This document shows, in pieces, positions 31,684 through 45,149 of a stretch of DNA of 64,000 bases (positions within the stretch are counted from its first letter, which is position 1; each line of letters opens with the position of its first letter). The notes under the pieces were generated by a model, which saw nothing but the letters and a program-made list of their open reading frames with translations, ran no database searches and was not told where the DNA came from. This DNA is from Telopea speciosissima (lineage: Eukaryota; Streptophyta; Magnoliopsida; Proteales; Proteaceae): positions 6,647,307-6,711,306 of the forward strand of contig NC_057920.1 in NCBI RefSeq assembly GCF_018873765.1, given 5' to 3'. Both the position numbers and the translations under genes were made by a program.

Positions 31684-32194
31684 CGAAAAAAGGAGGGAAG
31701 ACTGAGGAGAGCCTTTTAGCCCAAATATTTGAATTCCAAGTCCAATTTTCCCAAGTTTTTTGGGTTTTACTTCTGTGCATAGATGATGACATCTGAGTTG
31801 GAGGTTAAGAAATTTGAACCTTTGACCCTCTAGTGTTGAAGATCAGATTTATTTCATGTAAGGTTAAGAGAGAATCTTTTAATCCAAAGGTTTTGGTGGT
31901 TGGATGTGATTCCTATCAATTGATTCTCTTCTCTCATATTGAAGAAAACTTACACCGATATATGGATGTCCTGGTCCTTGAGGGGTTATTTGTTGGATAA
32001 GTTATGGGAAAAGGTTCTCTTGGTCGCCCTTTGGGTAGGGTACGCTAGCTAGAACCTCTATGTCTATCTCTTTCTTCCTCACATGAAATGCCCTCGTTGC
32101 CTTCTAATGAATGATACTATTTTGCTCCAACTTATTGAATTGGTGTGCTCCTCTATGCCACTTGCTCAGCAAACCCTCTCCGATAAATTTTATT

Positions 32195-32370
32195 GGGAAA
32201 CGTTTTCTATTCGAGAGCGTTGCTCCTGCGTATGGGGAGAGGGCAATGGGAAAGCGAGTGAAAGCATCAAGTGGGATGTTATTTGCATATTCCATGCGAG
32301 GCGGGATGGTCATTTCAACTTCCATATGTTTGAGCACAAAACATGCACTCCTAGACGGTTCTTTTTTCCC
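32195..32370. repeat. Foldback element within another foldback-like stretch
   Basis: GGGAAACGTTTTCTATTCGAG at the left pairs loosely with GACGGTTCTTTTTTCCC at the right; the middle has GGATGGTCATTTCAAC. Flanks match at only about 7 of 9. The surrounding 32010-32545 has another candidate outer pair (CTTTCTTCCTCACATGAAATG and TTTCACGGGGAGGAGAGAG), so one element may sit inside another. Confidence 0.4.
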
Positions 32371-32694
32371 AAGTTTCATATATATCAAATTAGGGACATA
32401 AATGTGATTCTCTGCCTTCTGATAGTGTGACTTACCCTAATGCTCCTTCTCTCTCTCTCTCTCTCTTCTCCCTCAAACAAAGGATAAAGTTGTCCTTTCA
32501 CGGGGAGGAGAGAGATAGACTCATAAGTAAAGGCAGTAGCAAAATATTGTCCAATTCATGGGGAAAGGAAAATTTTTCTTTACTCCCAAAATGAGTATTA
32601 GTAATAAAAGGTCGCATCATGCTTCATACATTTTCATCAATGGAATATGTATTCTTTTCAAAATAATAAGAAAATACTTTTGATTATTATTTAT

Positions 32695-32865
32695 GGAAAA
32701 AAGAACTATGTTCGGGAGTGTGGCCTATGCCAACACTCCCATGAGTCTATCTCTCCCCTCTCCATTTGAAAAGACACTTTTGCCTCTTTGTTTTGAGGAG
32801 AAAATGAATAGAAGGATGAGAGTATTGACGTAGGCCACACTCCCAGACTGGAAACTACTTCCCAT
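32695..32865. repeat. Foldback element with exact 9-bp target duplication
   Basis: 171 bp, flanked by ATTATTTAT (32686-32694 and 32866-32874). GGGAGTGTGGCCTATGCC pairs with GTAGGCCACACTCCC. The core region TTTGAAAAGACACTTTTGCC is a diverged version of the group core. Confidence 0.8.
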
Positions 32866-32874
32866 TATTTATTA

Positions 32875-34185
32875 TTGATGAACGAAATCATTTTTGATTC
32901 TTCTTTGCCCCATATAGAGTACTTCCTTTAACAATGCATAGCCACCTTTGTCATAAAATGCCTCTAAATGCTCTTACCTCTTATGTGATATGGAAGGGTG
33001 ACCTAATTCAGTCTCCCACTAATCCAATCATTACTTAAAAAATTCACAGTTGTTAAAATGATTACATGGACAATATGCCATCAAAGCTTAGCTCTTAATG
33101 ATATCATTCTACTGTTATGGTTTTGGTATTGTTTATAAGAAAAATTATTTTGCATGTTAAATTGCCAACTTGCTCATATGAAATACAACAACAACAACAA
33201 CAACAACTCAGCCTTATTCCAATCAAAGGGTCAGATCTCACTGGTAGATGAAAAAAAACTGAGTATTAAAGAAAATACCATTAGATGTCAATTTCCATAT
33301 CAATCTCTCATGTGCTTTATTAATCTGGAGGCCCAAGCAGGCACAACCCAATAGTTTAAGGCGTTCAGCCCGTATTAGAAAATGAAGGATTGCGAAACCC
33401 AGGCCCACCAGGATGCCAATTAGCCAGCTAAAAGAGTGTTTTAGGTGTTACGATACTTCTCTTATTTTATTAATGGACCGAGTTTCTCTTCACCCATGAT
33501 GAAAAGATTCCTTAGCTTCAGTGTTGTTGGATGTGACTTCAATGGGCAAGGGCAACTTCGTACAATAGGGAGGGATAATGCGAACTTGAAATATTTAATC
33601 TTTTAAAAATACTGCCAGTTTTCGATAAGCTAGCAGCACACACCAATCACAGAGTTGGACAAAGGAGGGCAATGAGGTCTTTTCAAAAGGGAAGTAGAGA
33701 GGATGACACATGTTGAGCACCTTGGCGATTTGCCCAACCGTTTCCCTTAAAAAAGAATAGGAAAACTGATGCACATACCCTCTCAAACACTCTCTCTCTC
33801 CCCTGACCATGTGGACCCTCCATGTATAAGAATTGTGAGGCACTCACTCCATTTTGCGTCCATTGGCTTGACAAGGGAGATGCCAATACACGCAGATGGT
33901 GTATAGATCTCTCAATTAAGAAGAATTATGCATCCTTGCATCGTCTTTGATAGAGAGCTTTTCAAACTTTGGCATGGGATTACTTAATGTCTTGTCTCAC
34001 AAGAAAAGGGAAGAATTCCTTCATTGTTCAACCAAACAAGGAAAAAATCTTTTTCCTCTCTCTTGTAAAATACTCTTAAAGAGAAATTGTGGTGGATGGA
34101 AAAATGTTTTAAGTAGAGTCGTCATTTCTATACTTGACTGGGTTTGATCAAAATTGATTGGAGTTGGAGACCTCAATTCACAAGG
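32875..34185. other. Intergenic DNA with LINE tail-like repeat
   Basis: 33186-33235 has (ACA)n followed by ACTCAGCCTTATTCCAATC, the inverse of the 3' end of plant RTE-type LINEs with a TTG-repeat tail. The rest shows no recognisable gene. Confidence 0.4.
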
Positions 34186-34390
34186 TGTTGAGAATAGTTC
34201 AACATCGGTGAAATCTTGGACCTTGGATATCTTCATATACCCTTGGGCGCCTGCACTTGATATCTTAAGCTACACGTGAGGGATAGTGTTGAAAATAATC
34301 CTACATTACTTAAGTTCGGGACATTGGATGTCTTCATATAGTCTTGGGCATCTCCACCTAATAGCATAGGCTTTTAGTTAGATACTTCAC
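34186..34390. repeat. Two tandem ~101-bp units resembling an LTR start
   Basis: Units start TGTTGAGAATAGTTCAACATC (34186) and TGTTGAAAATAATCC (34287) and share GGATGTCTTCATATAG and CTTGGGC..CTCCAC. The TGTTGAGAATAGT...ACATCGG type of text is common in plant genomes as LTR-derived repeats; here it is old and non-coding. Confidence 0.5.
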
Positions 34391-34859
34391 CACAAGGTTG
34401 ACAAACAATAGGAAAATACAATAAGAAGTAGGTTTCTAATATCTACTCTCAACTTGAATGTTTCCCAACTGATTCAGCAATCCCACAAATATCATAGACT
34501 CCAATTTATCAACTAAACTTCATAACCAATTGAAGAGAGAAACTTCCCTTTTTCTTGTGGTTCTCGCAATCATATCTGCAGCTAGATATTCACCAGAGGA
34601 GAAGAAACAAACTACTAGAGGAAGGATTGGAGATTTCAACTATTGGATTAGGTTCATTAGAGCTGTTGGATCATATAATACAGCTCCGTCATAACGAGCC
34701 CTTATTATGCATAATTATTCTCATATCATAAAAGACCGAGTTTTCCTTAAGCTACAGTGAAGCGAATTCCTTCATATATTGCTATCATTGCTTTTGAATG
34801 GGGAATCAGGTTCCACTCCCTGGCGGGTAACTACATCACCCAATCTCACACCATCCATA

Positions 34860-35490
34860 GGGTATGGATCCCATACCCCAAAGCCCGCCCTAGCCCACCC
34901 TAAACCTGAGTAGGATCTGGGCTGGATTTTTCAACCTTGAGGATGGTTTGGGTCGAGTTGGGTCAGGGTTAAGGTCTTGGGCTGTGTCCGGCCCAGCCTG
35001 ACCTTGTGTTAGTTTATGCTTTACAATTTAGTGTTTATATATTACAATTTTTGTTTAGTATCTAATTATTTATTGGTTTACCCAAAAAAAAAAAAAAACA
35101 GTCTAATTATCTATTGAATGAAAGTGTTTAAAATTTTAAGTTTGGACTAAGTTTTTTAACCCAAAGAAAAATCTTATAGTCAATTGAGTATGAAACAAAC
35201 CAATACTCAATCACATGATTCTCATTTTTTTAATGCATACGACAATGCAAATGGAAAAAAAGAAGGGTCAATTAGGGTTACAAAAATAGAGTCAATCAGG
35301 GTCAACCCGGCCTACCCCAGCCCAATCAGGGTCAATCAGGGCCGGGCTGGGTTGGGCTGAGCTTGACATGATTGCTCCTGGGCTGAGATATCTCAACCCC
35401 ACCTAGGGCGGGGTCGGCTTGGACTTGGGCTGAACTAAGAGGACTTAGGGTTGGACTGCTGTTTTGAAAAACCCTGATTCACCCCTACCA
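34860..35490. repeat. hAT-like GC-rich repeat region
   Basis: Degenerate GGGCTGGG, GGTCAATCAGGG and CCCAGCCC strings at both ends of an AT-rich middle, finishing GATTCACCCCTA. This matches the terminal style of the hAT-like elements elsewhere in the window. Boundaries uncertain. Confidence 0.45.
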
Positions 35491-35762
35491 TATACAGTGT
35501 GAGATAATATCATCATATCATGTGGTTACCTACAATGAATGCATGGGATCAATATATAGATTCATGGGTGAACCGTTGACCATGGGCGTACCAGAATTTC
35601 TGCCTCCAACATTAATAGCAGAGACACCCCGCTCGGAGCTCAAGGACTACGCTACGCTGTGCAACCACTCGGAAAGTAGATATATTGCATTGGAAAATAG
35701 GAGAGTAGAATGCTTGGAACTGTCCGTGTGCAGTAAACTAGCAGCCAACAACAATAGATATA

Positions 35763-35945
35763 CAATTCGACTCCTCTATTTTCGCCTTCCCCTACTGCCG
35801 TGTGCGTCCCACACACAAGCAAGGCAGAATGTACCGGCTTACTCCTGCCTGAGCGGGGGTAAGGTGGTACTTTCCGTTGTGCTTGTGTGTCGGCCGTGGG
35901 GGTGCAAGGAGGTACCGGGCAGGCGGAAGTAGAGGAGTCGGATCC
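35763..35945. repeat. Foldback element with 9-bp target duplication
   Basis: 183 bp. AATTCGACTCCTCTATTTTCG pairs with the inverse near the right end, ACACACAAGC with GCTTGTGTGT, and GGGGGTAAGGTGGTACTTTCC lies at the core position. Flanks ATAGATATA and ATAGATAAA match at 8 of 9. The stretch 35995-36058 is a half-copy resembling the 6446-6611 element (GTGCTAGCTTACGGTATACC). Confidence 0.7.
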
Positions 35946-36278
35946 ATAGATAAATCGGGTGGAACATCATACATGAGGGGTAAAGAAGTCATTTCAAATG
36001 AGAAAAGATAAATACAAATGGTGCTAGCTTACGGTATACCGGCGGTGTGCCAGCCTTTCCCCAACCTTTAAATTTTAAAAAGCTGTTACCAAAAATCCAA
36101 CTGTACATGAGAAGTTTCTTTATTCATTTGTTGGATTTTCTAGGTTAGAAGTAGCTGCAAAAATCCAATACGAAATTTTATATAAATTATTTTGCAAGAG
36201 ATCTTCTTCAGTTCTTCAATATACTGCTAAAGTAACAGTTAGGATCTTTCTTCCCAAAGAACCAGAAGCTAGCGAACT

Positions 36279-39200
36279 ATGTTGTCGCAATCAGAATCTC
36301 CTACTTCAACAACGACCACTACAAATTCTTCTCCAGCTCCAAACCTAAAACCTGGTTCAGATGAGAACTCTTTACCGGACGATATCGCCACTACCGTAGA
36401 AGATTCACCTCGACCACCTTCCAAGATCCCTCTCTCATGGCCACCCGACGGGAAGCTAACTCTAGATTGGGTTCAGGACCTCAGTTTCACCTTTGAGTGG
36501 TCATCGAAGAACATTGCACCTTCGAATTTTTCCTCTGTCTTATCTGTATCCATTTTCGATTCTCTGGTTCGCTCGGCGTTAAATATCCTGCTTAATGAAC
36601 CCAATTGCGTCAGAATTGATGGATGTGGGGAAGACTCTAGTGCCGTTGTCGTCGGTGATGTTCATGGGCAGCTACATGACGTGATTTTCCTTTTGCGGGA
36701 TGCTGGGTTTCCCTCTGACAATCGCTTCTTCGTGTTTAATGGTGATTATGTTGATAGAGGAGCTTGGGGTCTTGAGACATTCCTGCTCTTATTGGCTTGG
36801 AAGGTAGGGTTTCTCTCCTTCTGACGTTTTGATACTCACTTTTCGATCTTTCATATGTGTTCTGTGGTTCTTTTTTATAAGAAAAATATGGGATTTCACT
36901 CCTTTGCTTCTGAAGTACGACCTATCGATTTGTTTCATAGCTTTGTAACTTCATTTACTTAGTTGATTCTGTAAGCAAATTGAGGTTACTGGCCGAAATG
37001 TTTGGTTCCATCTTTTTTCTGTAAATTTGGAAAGAAAAGAAAAGAAATGGAATGGACAAATAGCATCTAAAGATTTTCTTTTGATTCTTTGTCAAAGATA
37101 TATCTTGTTTATTGGAAACGAACTAAATGCATTTGCATATGCACTCCAACTCTTTTGTTCGAGGTTTACTTCTGAATAACCTCTCCCTGTTCACAGGTCT
37201 TTTTGCCAAACAGAGTGTTTCTCCTCCGTGGGAATCATGAATCAAAATATTGCACCTCTGTTTATGGTTTTGAGCAAGAGGTGATGAAAAAATATGGAGA
37301 CCAAGGGGAACATGTTTACCGAAAATGTTTAGGATGCTTTAAGGGGCTCCCATTGGCCTCTCTTATAGCTGGCCGTGTTTTTACTAGTCACAGAGGGCTC
37401 TTCCGCTCCATGGCAGCTACACCATCAAAGAGAACCAAGGGAAAGAAGGGTCCCAGAGTGGTTTTAAAGAAACAAGCGAATTCTCTCGCACTTGGTTCAT
37501 TGGATGAATTATCCAAAGCAAGGAGATCAGTTCTCGATCCTCCATGGGAAGGTTTGAATTTGATCCCTGGTGATGTGATGTGGTCAGATCCATCAATGGA
37601 CCCTGGTCTTTCTCCAAATAAAGAGAGAGGCATTGGTCTACTATGGGGTCCTGACTGCACTGAAGAGTTCCTAAAGAAGTACCAGTTAAAGGTATGGTTC
37701 CAAACAAGATTTCCAAATTAAATTTACCTGATTTGCATCGTGATGCTCATTATTGACTACTTGAACAACTAACCGTATTGATCAGTGAAGAGTTAAGCTT
37801 AAAAGTTGACAAAACCATGAAAACTTGATCGTGTATGCATGAAAGTATAACTACTAAAGGAACTCACTATTGTACTTATTTCTGATTGCGAGTTGGATGA
37901 GCTTACCTTGTTCTTGAAACATGATAAACACACCTTTTCCAACTTATTGAAATTTTTGGATACTTGATCAAGGAACATGGAAATAGGATGGATTGAAGAT
38001 CGAGGATCATTCTTTTAAAGCATTAGACTTCAAAATCTTGATGTTAAAGGCTGGTTTATAGGCATGGGTTTCTAAAATGGGTATTATAAACAATTAGTTG
38101 AAAGAATTAGTAGGTGTTAGTATATTACAGTCCTAACATGGGTTATTGATAGGGTAAATATTTTGGACGTATATAAGAAAAGTTAAGCAAGTAAATAGGC
38201 ACTGAAAAGATAAAAAAGAGAAGTGCAGAATAGGTGTTGAGCCTATTAGGCATTCCACTGCTAGGCTTTGTAGGAGTTACACTTAGAATGGTCAGAAAGT
38301 ATCGTAGTTCTTCATGCAAAAGTGGTACAAGAACCTTCAGTAAGCTTTAATTCGATTCTGCCCGGAGTATTTATATAGATAGTTGGACTCATTCCGAAAT
38401 GTTTGACTTTGGTAAATAAATATTTGTTATGTATGTCTCGAATTCTTAGACCCGTTTCAAAGAATGACCTGCTCCGACATTTTTGGTGGCAACCCGATGA
38501 ATCAGCCCGATCCGATGGAGGAGTATTTATATTCTTTACCTGCTTTGTTGTAATGTGTGTGAGAATTTTGGGGTTTTCGATTTAGGGTATCTGGGAGAGT
38601 GAAGCAGCGCCGTTTTGGGTGTTCTTGCAAGATCTCCATTGTAACTTTCTCCGATTTACATAGTGAAACATCTTTGCCTTCGCCCGTGGACGTAGCACAC
38701 CATACTGGTGTGTGAACTAAATCTCCATTTCATCTTGCTCTGTTTTCGTTTTTGTTCGTGTTTTGGTTGGTGTTTGTTCTAACAATATCTCATCTTAAAC
38801 TGATAATTTACCAGCATTTTGGTCTTCTCTTTTCTAATGTCATTGGATTGACAAAGTGTTGGGTATCTTTGCCTTCGCCCGTGGACGTAGCACACCATAC
38901 TGGTGTGTGAACTAAATCTCCATTTCATCTTGCTCTGTTTTCGTTTTTGTTCGTGTTTTGGTTGGTGTTTGTTCTAACAATATCTCATCTTAAACTGATA
39001 ATTTACCAGCATTTTGGCCTTCTCTTTTCTAATGTCATTGGATTGACAAAGTGTTGGGTATCTTTAGATAATTGAAGAAGGTCCCTGACTATAGTTGTCA
39101 GGCAACCTAAGGCATTGGAGGGGCGTCTGCCTACGCATCGTCTAAGCCCTACACATGCATTATATGACTATATGTAATATAACAGTGATAATTTTATATA

Positions 39201-42200
39201 ATTATGCTTATATGCAACATAGAGGTCACAATATGATATAATTATGATAGTAATGACCTAAGTTGAGAAAATCAGCATGTAATAAACAAAGCATAGGATA
39301 TAATAAAGCAAATTCATCAAAAATCAAAACAATAAACATTAATTAATGTAAAAACTCATATAAGTCTCAGCAAGGCGTGCTGTCGCCTTGGACCCAAGAA
39401 AGAGTTTGGATGCCTAGGTGACACCTTGACAACTGTGTCCTTGATGGCATCAAAGATCAAGCAAAGCTGGTAATCCTAACCTGAAGAGGGAGGAATAAGA
39501 GATGCTCTCAACTTAAAGCTTCTAGAGATGAATCAGAGACAACTCAAACTTAACCTGAAATTTGACTAAAACTGATAAATAGTATAATTGGCAAGGCTCA
39601 AATCATACATTAATGAAAAAACTTTAAGCCCAACATACCAAAATGCACTTGAACCCATTGGGGATGTATGACTGTTGAAATATGACATTTCCCACCTTGT
39701 CCACTTCTAAATGTAGATATTGTGTACTTGTCCACAAAGATATGACTATTTCACTCTTACCAAGAAGACCAACATAATGAAAGAAATTAGTTTTAGAGGA
39801 TCCTACGAACAATATCTTAAAGGAAGGGGGCACTGAGTGTTGCAAGGCATGACCTGATGTACTTCAAGGCCAATATATTAACTGATCATTGCTGTGCCAC
39901 TTCACAATGGAGATATGTCTGCAGGCTCCCTTTTTCTTACAGATGCGACATCCATTGGCTAAGCAATAACCCTTCTTCTTTACGTAATTCTCTGTTGAAA
40001 TTCTTTGAAGTGCTACTGCCCATGCAAAAGAGTCTACTTTTGAAGGGATTAGATTAAATTCTGATCTTCTCCAGCTTCATAATTTGAATCCTGCTAAATT
40101 TGAGGCAAAGTGCTATAATCTGTTTTTAAAAGCTAAGAGAATAGTATAGTACTGGCCAATCCTTTAGAGAAGCTGTCTTCTGAACCTTTATTTTAAGGTT
40201 AAATTGAGAAGGGAGAGAGCTATATAGTTAAATTCTGGATCTTATCACCTGGATCATATCACCTGGATCAGTAGAATTTTTGGGTAAAAATTAGGATATA
40301 TATAAACAGAAAGTTCTGATCTAGCCTGTGAGGAGAGAGATGATTATTGTATTAGAACTTGGCTGTCAATGCGCAAGTGAGTGCTCCCATGGCGTGAACA
40401 TGCGCAGGCTGAGAAATGCAAATATTTTTTTTTTTGGTTAGATTGAGCTTTTTCTTAACACGTGAAGGATTTGAGCCCCCCACCCCCAATGGAAAGTGCG
40501 TTTGTTACTTGGACTTTTTCTTTCTCTCTTTCTTTGTAGCTTACATATCTTGAAACATTTATTTCCTTTTCTGTATCCTATTAAAAGATTTCAGCTCCAA
40601 ATAATACTAGAAGTTGCAATGCTAACTGTGAAGATGTTTCTTGCTGGGACTGCAGATTATAAGATCACATGAAGGGCCTGATGCAAGGGAAAAACGGCCA
40701 GGTCTTTCAGGGATGCAGGAGGGATACACAATAGATCATGTGGTGGAGTTTGGGAAGCTAATTACCCTTTTCAGTGCTCCTGATTACCCACAGTTTCAGG
40801 TTTTTCCTTCTATATTTGCTCTGTTTCCCTTCTCTAATGCTTAATTTGGGTTTTTCTTTCGATTATCTTTGTTATGAGAGATAAACTACATGCCCTTCTT
40901 TCTCAACTTTTGTTTTAGCAGTGCAACACAAGTTTTGACCATTTTCTTACCTTCAAAATTTTGGGTGCTAATAACTGGATACCTATCCAAGAATAGGCAC
41001 AAAATGTACATGATAAATTATTAATATTGCGCATAATACTACAAGGATACTTGTAGATATGGGTTAACTGGACGTTGTTATTAATCACTTTAGTTGCCTT
41101 GTAAGACTCCTTAAGCAAAAGATGCGTGAAAAATGAGTTTGGCTTCATGCATACAAGAGGTGAAAAGAATCCTATGTCTTGGAGGATTTAGCAAAACTAA
41201 TTAAGTAACTAACCCCTCTCCCCCCCCCCACCGGAGGAAAAAGGATATAGCATGCCTAAGAAATGTGCACCAAACTTGCATTTTAATAGGATTCTCACTT
41301 GGTCTCCATAATGGATGATTAGCTATTTAGCATGTCATAAACTAAAATAAAAAATGCAACTAGTATTTGTTGTTTATACAACTTAAACATTTAAAAATAA
41401 GAGGCAAAAATTGGCAGCATGGACATGTTGCCAAGCTCCATGCCAAGTCCCTGTTCTTCATATCTGCTTCCTTTTCATGCTCAGCATCTTGGGTAAGTGA
41501 TGCAGAGCTCAAAGCCTCAAATAGTACCAGCGTAGGAGGAAAAAGAACCAGGCCAAAACTAGACCTGGTTCTGGTTCTAGAAGAGGCCCACAACCAGCAC
41601 TTGTAGATTTCCTTCAAAAAGATTGAATGAAGATTTGAGTGGGCCCCATGTGATTTGCATGGAGGGGAGATTATCTCGAAGATTGCTGGCTGGAATATTC
41701 TGTTAGATCTACTACTACTTTAGTTTCTCTTTTGTGATAGTTCCTTTATTCTAGTAAATATTTTGTAATACATTTGGTTGCTAAGCCATTAGCAATCTAG
41801 GAGTTGCTATTTTTGTTCTATTTCTTTCCTTTTTGTTTTTTAGCAAATAGATCTTCTTTCTAGAAAGTTGTTATGTTATTGAGTTGTTATTTTGTAAGCT
41901 ACTTGGTAGCCAAGACTTGCTATTCTTCTAACACCGTCTCTAAATTTATAAATACAAGCAAGTAGCATCTACACTCCGATTTGGCAAAAAACATTGTGTG
42001 TTCTCTCATTAGATGCAAGTTTTTTTTTTGCTAACTCTCATTAGATGCAAGTTACTGTTGTGATTCAGCACCAAACCCAAGGTGGTGATTCCTCGGTGGT
42101 GAAACCAGGTCATATCCCTTTTCTTTTCCCCTTCTTCCCTTCCACTTATTCTCAGTTTCAGCAAGTTATACAAGGAGTGCGTGGGTGACTACCAAGGAAC

Positions 42201-44374
42201 TCCGAAACTCTAATTTTGTGGGTTGGATTCTATCATTATTACCTCCATTCCTATTGACTTAGTTCAGTTATTATTCACTCCATCTTTTACTAGCTCTATT
42301 ACTCAGTTTTATTCTCTGCAGCAGTAGTTTCTGTCCCCTACCAAAAAAAAAAAAAAAACTTGTGATGTCAGACTTCCATCAAAGATTTCAGCCATTCCAG
42401 CGTTGGTTCAAGCCCAATTTTTGAGATGTTCCTCCTTATTGGGACTACACTTGTCCAAATTTGCAGGTTCATTAGGACAGGAACTTTGGAGTTATCCTTG
42501 TTTTCGAAACTTACTGTTTTCTGTTTTTCTTAAGTTTCCTGTCAACCATCGTTACCATTTAACCGTTGGTTTTCTATGATGTTTTAGCCACAAGTGCAGC
42601 AGGTATAGGCCAGGCCAGCCTTTGTCCAGTTTCTCAAACTCATCATTGGCTGGTTCTTTAATTATCGATCTTCTCTATTTCTGCCCTATTGTTCTCTAGA
42701 CCTGGGTCACTGCAATTCTGTCCTTTGCGTTAGTTTCCCAAATCTGTCCTCCAAACAGGTTAGTGGAATGCATCAGTAAGTTATAACCATTTCATCTTCT
42801 AAAAGTTACCCTGCAGGTAGACCGTAGATGAAAATAAGCTGTCATGGTGTGTGTGGCACATACAAGCAAGTAGGGCATTGTAATTCGTAGTACCAATGTA
42901 TGGATCTTGTATGCTAGACATTGGCTTCTGAGATTAATGATCTTCTGTAGGTGCTATTCCATACACCATAGTCTCTTGCTGTTTATTTTTTGAAACTTTA
43001 CATGGTAGAGAAATGGTAGAAGGTTCAGGCTGCCAGGGCAAATGCCAGAGTTCGAGTTTTGAAAGTGGCCACTTTGTGCAAAAAATGCCAAAGGTTAAGA
43101 CCTTCTCCAAACTCGCCCCACATAGGCTGGACCAGCACCAGGTTATGGTGGCCTTTACATGGTGAACATGTGTAATGGTGGATGCTCAGTGTCTTACAAA
43201 TAGTTTCAGGGAAAAAAATGCTCAGTGTCTTACAATAGTTTCATTAAATTTCCTTGATATGGAAGACAAATATCACGTGTACTCAAATTTAACTCTAGAA
43301 ATAATCATGATCTAAAGAGGATGATATATTATCTCAGATTTGTACTCTAGTCCTTTACATGTAGGGCATGGATACTTTGTCGAAGCCTCTACCAGAAGTC
43401 TCTCTCTCTTAATGCATTAAACATGCTAAGAATAGTATGGGAAAGTAATAAAATTTTGAAGTATCCAATGTTGTAATGGAAAAACAAATTGGGACGTAGA
43501 AAAACTCCAACACGGGCAGTCTTTGAGGGATGGAAGGAGTCTCTATTTCCCTAACTACAAGTCAACCAGCACAGCTAGGCCTGAAATTCTATCTTGCTCT
43601 GTGGTATTATGAATGGATTCGAGGAACCAATATGGAGTTTCTAAAGTGAACACTTTGACTGTATGTGCCACCAGATATAGATGTCACACATGGAGTATTA
43701 TTATTTCCTTCGCTTCTTTGAGAACCAGAATTCAACTCCTTTAAAACCAAATGCCTATAATGCCATTTTGAACAAATGTTATTTTTACCATGTTGGAGAC
43801 ATTAGGTCTTATGTATGTTATTCCAACGGAGAATGTTCAGTTGGCCTGGTTGACTTCAGAGCAATAAGACTTGAACTCATGCTCTCTGTTGGATACTAGG
43901 TTAGGATCTTATTGAGAAATTTGGCCCTGAAACTAAAACTAGAGTAAAGATAATTTTGACACAAGTTCATGGGATCGTTACACTAATCGTGTGCTTTAAT
44001 TGCATTACTGTGATAATCTGTCGGAATATTCATCTTAACATTTGTTGTCTGCTATGCAGGCAGCGGAGGAGAGGTATAGGAACCAGGGAGCATATATTGT
44101 GCTGGAACCCCCTGAATTTGATATGCCAGTTTTCCGTACTTTTGTAGCCGTAATGCCAAGGCCAAAGGTACAGATATTGTACTTCTCGTCTATGAACCAA
44201 AGCATACTTTTTGGTATATGAACTTCTGTGTTTGCACAATACTCAGCTCTCTTCATACTATGAGAAGCTTCTTTAAATTGATCATCTAAATGCAATCTGG
44301 TGCAGGTGAATGCGTACTATAATTATAAAGATGTGATTGATTCAGATGAAGAGCTGGATTTTGCATCCATGTGA
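36279..44374 (+). CDS. PP7: Serine/threonine-protein phosphatase 7 (PP7-type), five exons
   Basis: Nuclear PPP-family phosphatase; Arabidopsis PP7 is known to act in blue-light (cryptochrome) and heat responses and to bind calmodulin. Exons 36279-36803, 37197-37691, 40656-40799, 44060-44167 and 44306-44374 all join in phase 0 at GT/AG sites, giving 446 aa. The first ATG is followed by a Ser/Thr-rich leader (residues 1-50), then [14 protein letters not shown], typical of PP7. Metal and phosphate motifs: GDVHGQ (126-131), GDYVDRG (155-161), RGNHE (186-190), RSHEGPD and SAPDYPQF in exon 3. The PP7 insert with LDPPWEG and DVMWSDPS is present. Oddity: the usual HGG motif reads HRG (H240, R241). 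Exon 5 encodes an acidic tail ([11 protein letters not shown]). Introns 2 (2,964 bp) and 3 (3,260 bp) are long and hold repeats. Confidence 0.95.
38670..39059. repeat. Two tandem 195-bp units in PP7 intron 2, LTR-like
   Basis: Units 38670-38864 and 38865-39059 differ at about one base. They carry TTGCCTTCGCCCGTGGACGTAGC and GTGTGAACTAAATCTCCA, the style of a Ty1/copia LTR 3' end (GTGGACGTAG...AACCACGTAAATC in other plants). A single LTR relic, partly duplicated, is the likely source. No internal coding part here. Confidence 0.7.
43017..43155 (+). mobile_element. Au-like SINE in PP7 intron 3
   Basis: Box-B-like GAGTTCGAGTTTTG is followed by AGTGGCCACTTTGTGCAAAAAATGCC, the middle of Au-type plant SINEs, then a diverged 3' part. 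tRNA-derived and not coding. Another stretch of intron 3 (about 41700-42150) has a TATA-like TTATAAATACAAGC and may be an old LTR, but I could not delimit it. Confidence 0.5.
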
Positions 44375-45149
44375 ATGCGTTCATGTACATGTTTATCTAA
44401 ACATGAAAATTTTGTCGTGTATAATCTTTCCTTCTTTTTTTTCCATGTATTATCTCCTCTATTGTATGTTGTAGATATTTATATCCTGGAATCCTTTAAA
44501 ATTCAGTAATTTTTGCTGCAAAAAGAAATTTCTTTTGTCCGCCTTTGTAAATGTTGTTCATATGTAGAGGGAGAGGTTAACCTAGTTCTTAATTACATGG
44601 TTTAATACCTCTCACTGCCCCCTTAAGAAATTTTTTTCCTTCTTATATTCAGAATCCATACAAAATCCAAGATTTTGGTTTTGAAAATCTAGAGGGTGAA
44701 TCATCCCAAACAATCCAAAACCTGATCTCTGAGGTAGATAAACATAGGAATCATTGCAGGGTAAGAGCTAAAAGCTGTATAAAATTCATCGAGAGGATGT
44801 TGCCTTGCCTTGCCCTGCCCATCCCAAGCCTCTAATGTTACAAGTGCTAGAAGATCTGCCATCACGTTAGAAGTTAGAACTAAGGTCCCTACCCAAAAAA
44901 ATTAATGTTAGAACCAAGTTAGGGAAAATGTTTCTTATATGTGTACTTTGAATATTGTTGGGTGAACAGATGATGTGCCTATTCTATCAGTTGGATAGAG
45001 AGGTCACGGTGTAAAATAGCCAGACTTCAAATTTTAGGGCCTAAGCAAATACTCTCCAATGTATTGGCAGGCATCCCCGTATATGGCTATACACCCTTAT
45101 GTTTGTTCAACAACAATTATGCATTCTTCATATTATTGGATTTTTAAAG
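44375..45149. other. PP7 3' flank
   Basis: Probable PP7 3' UTR (to about 44530) and AT-rich sequence. No gene seen. Confidence 0.5.

Noticed and set aside
32083-32430. Overlapping open frames of about 95-115 codons on both strands
   Set aside because: They lie within foldback repeats; open frames on both strands are expected from inverted repeats and have no domain.
35522-35932. A 136-codon open frame upstream of PP7
   Set aside because: It runs through the foldback element at 35763-35945 and shows no conserved domain.
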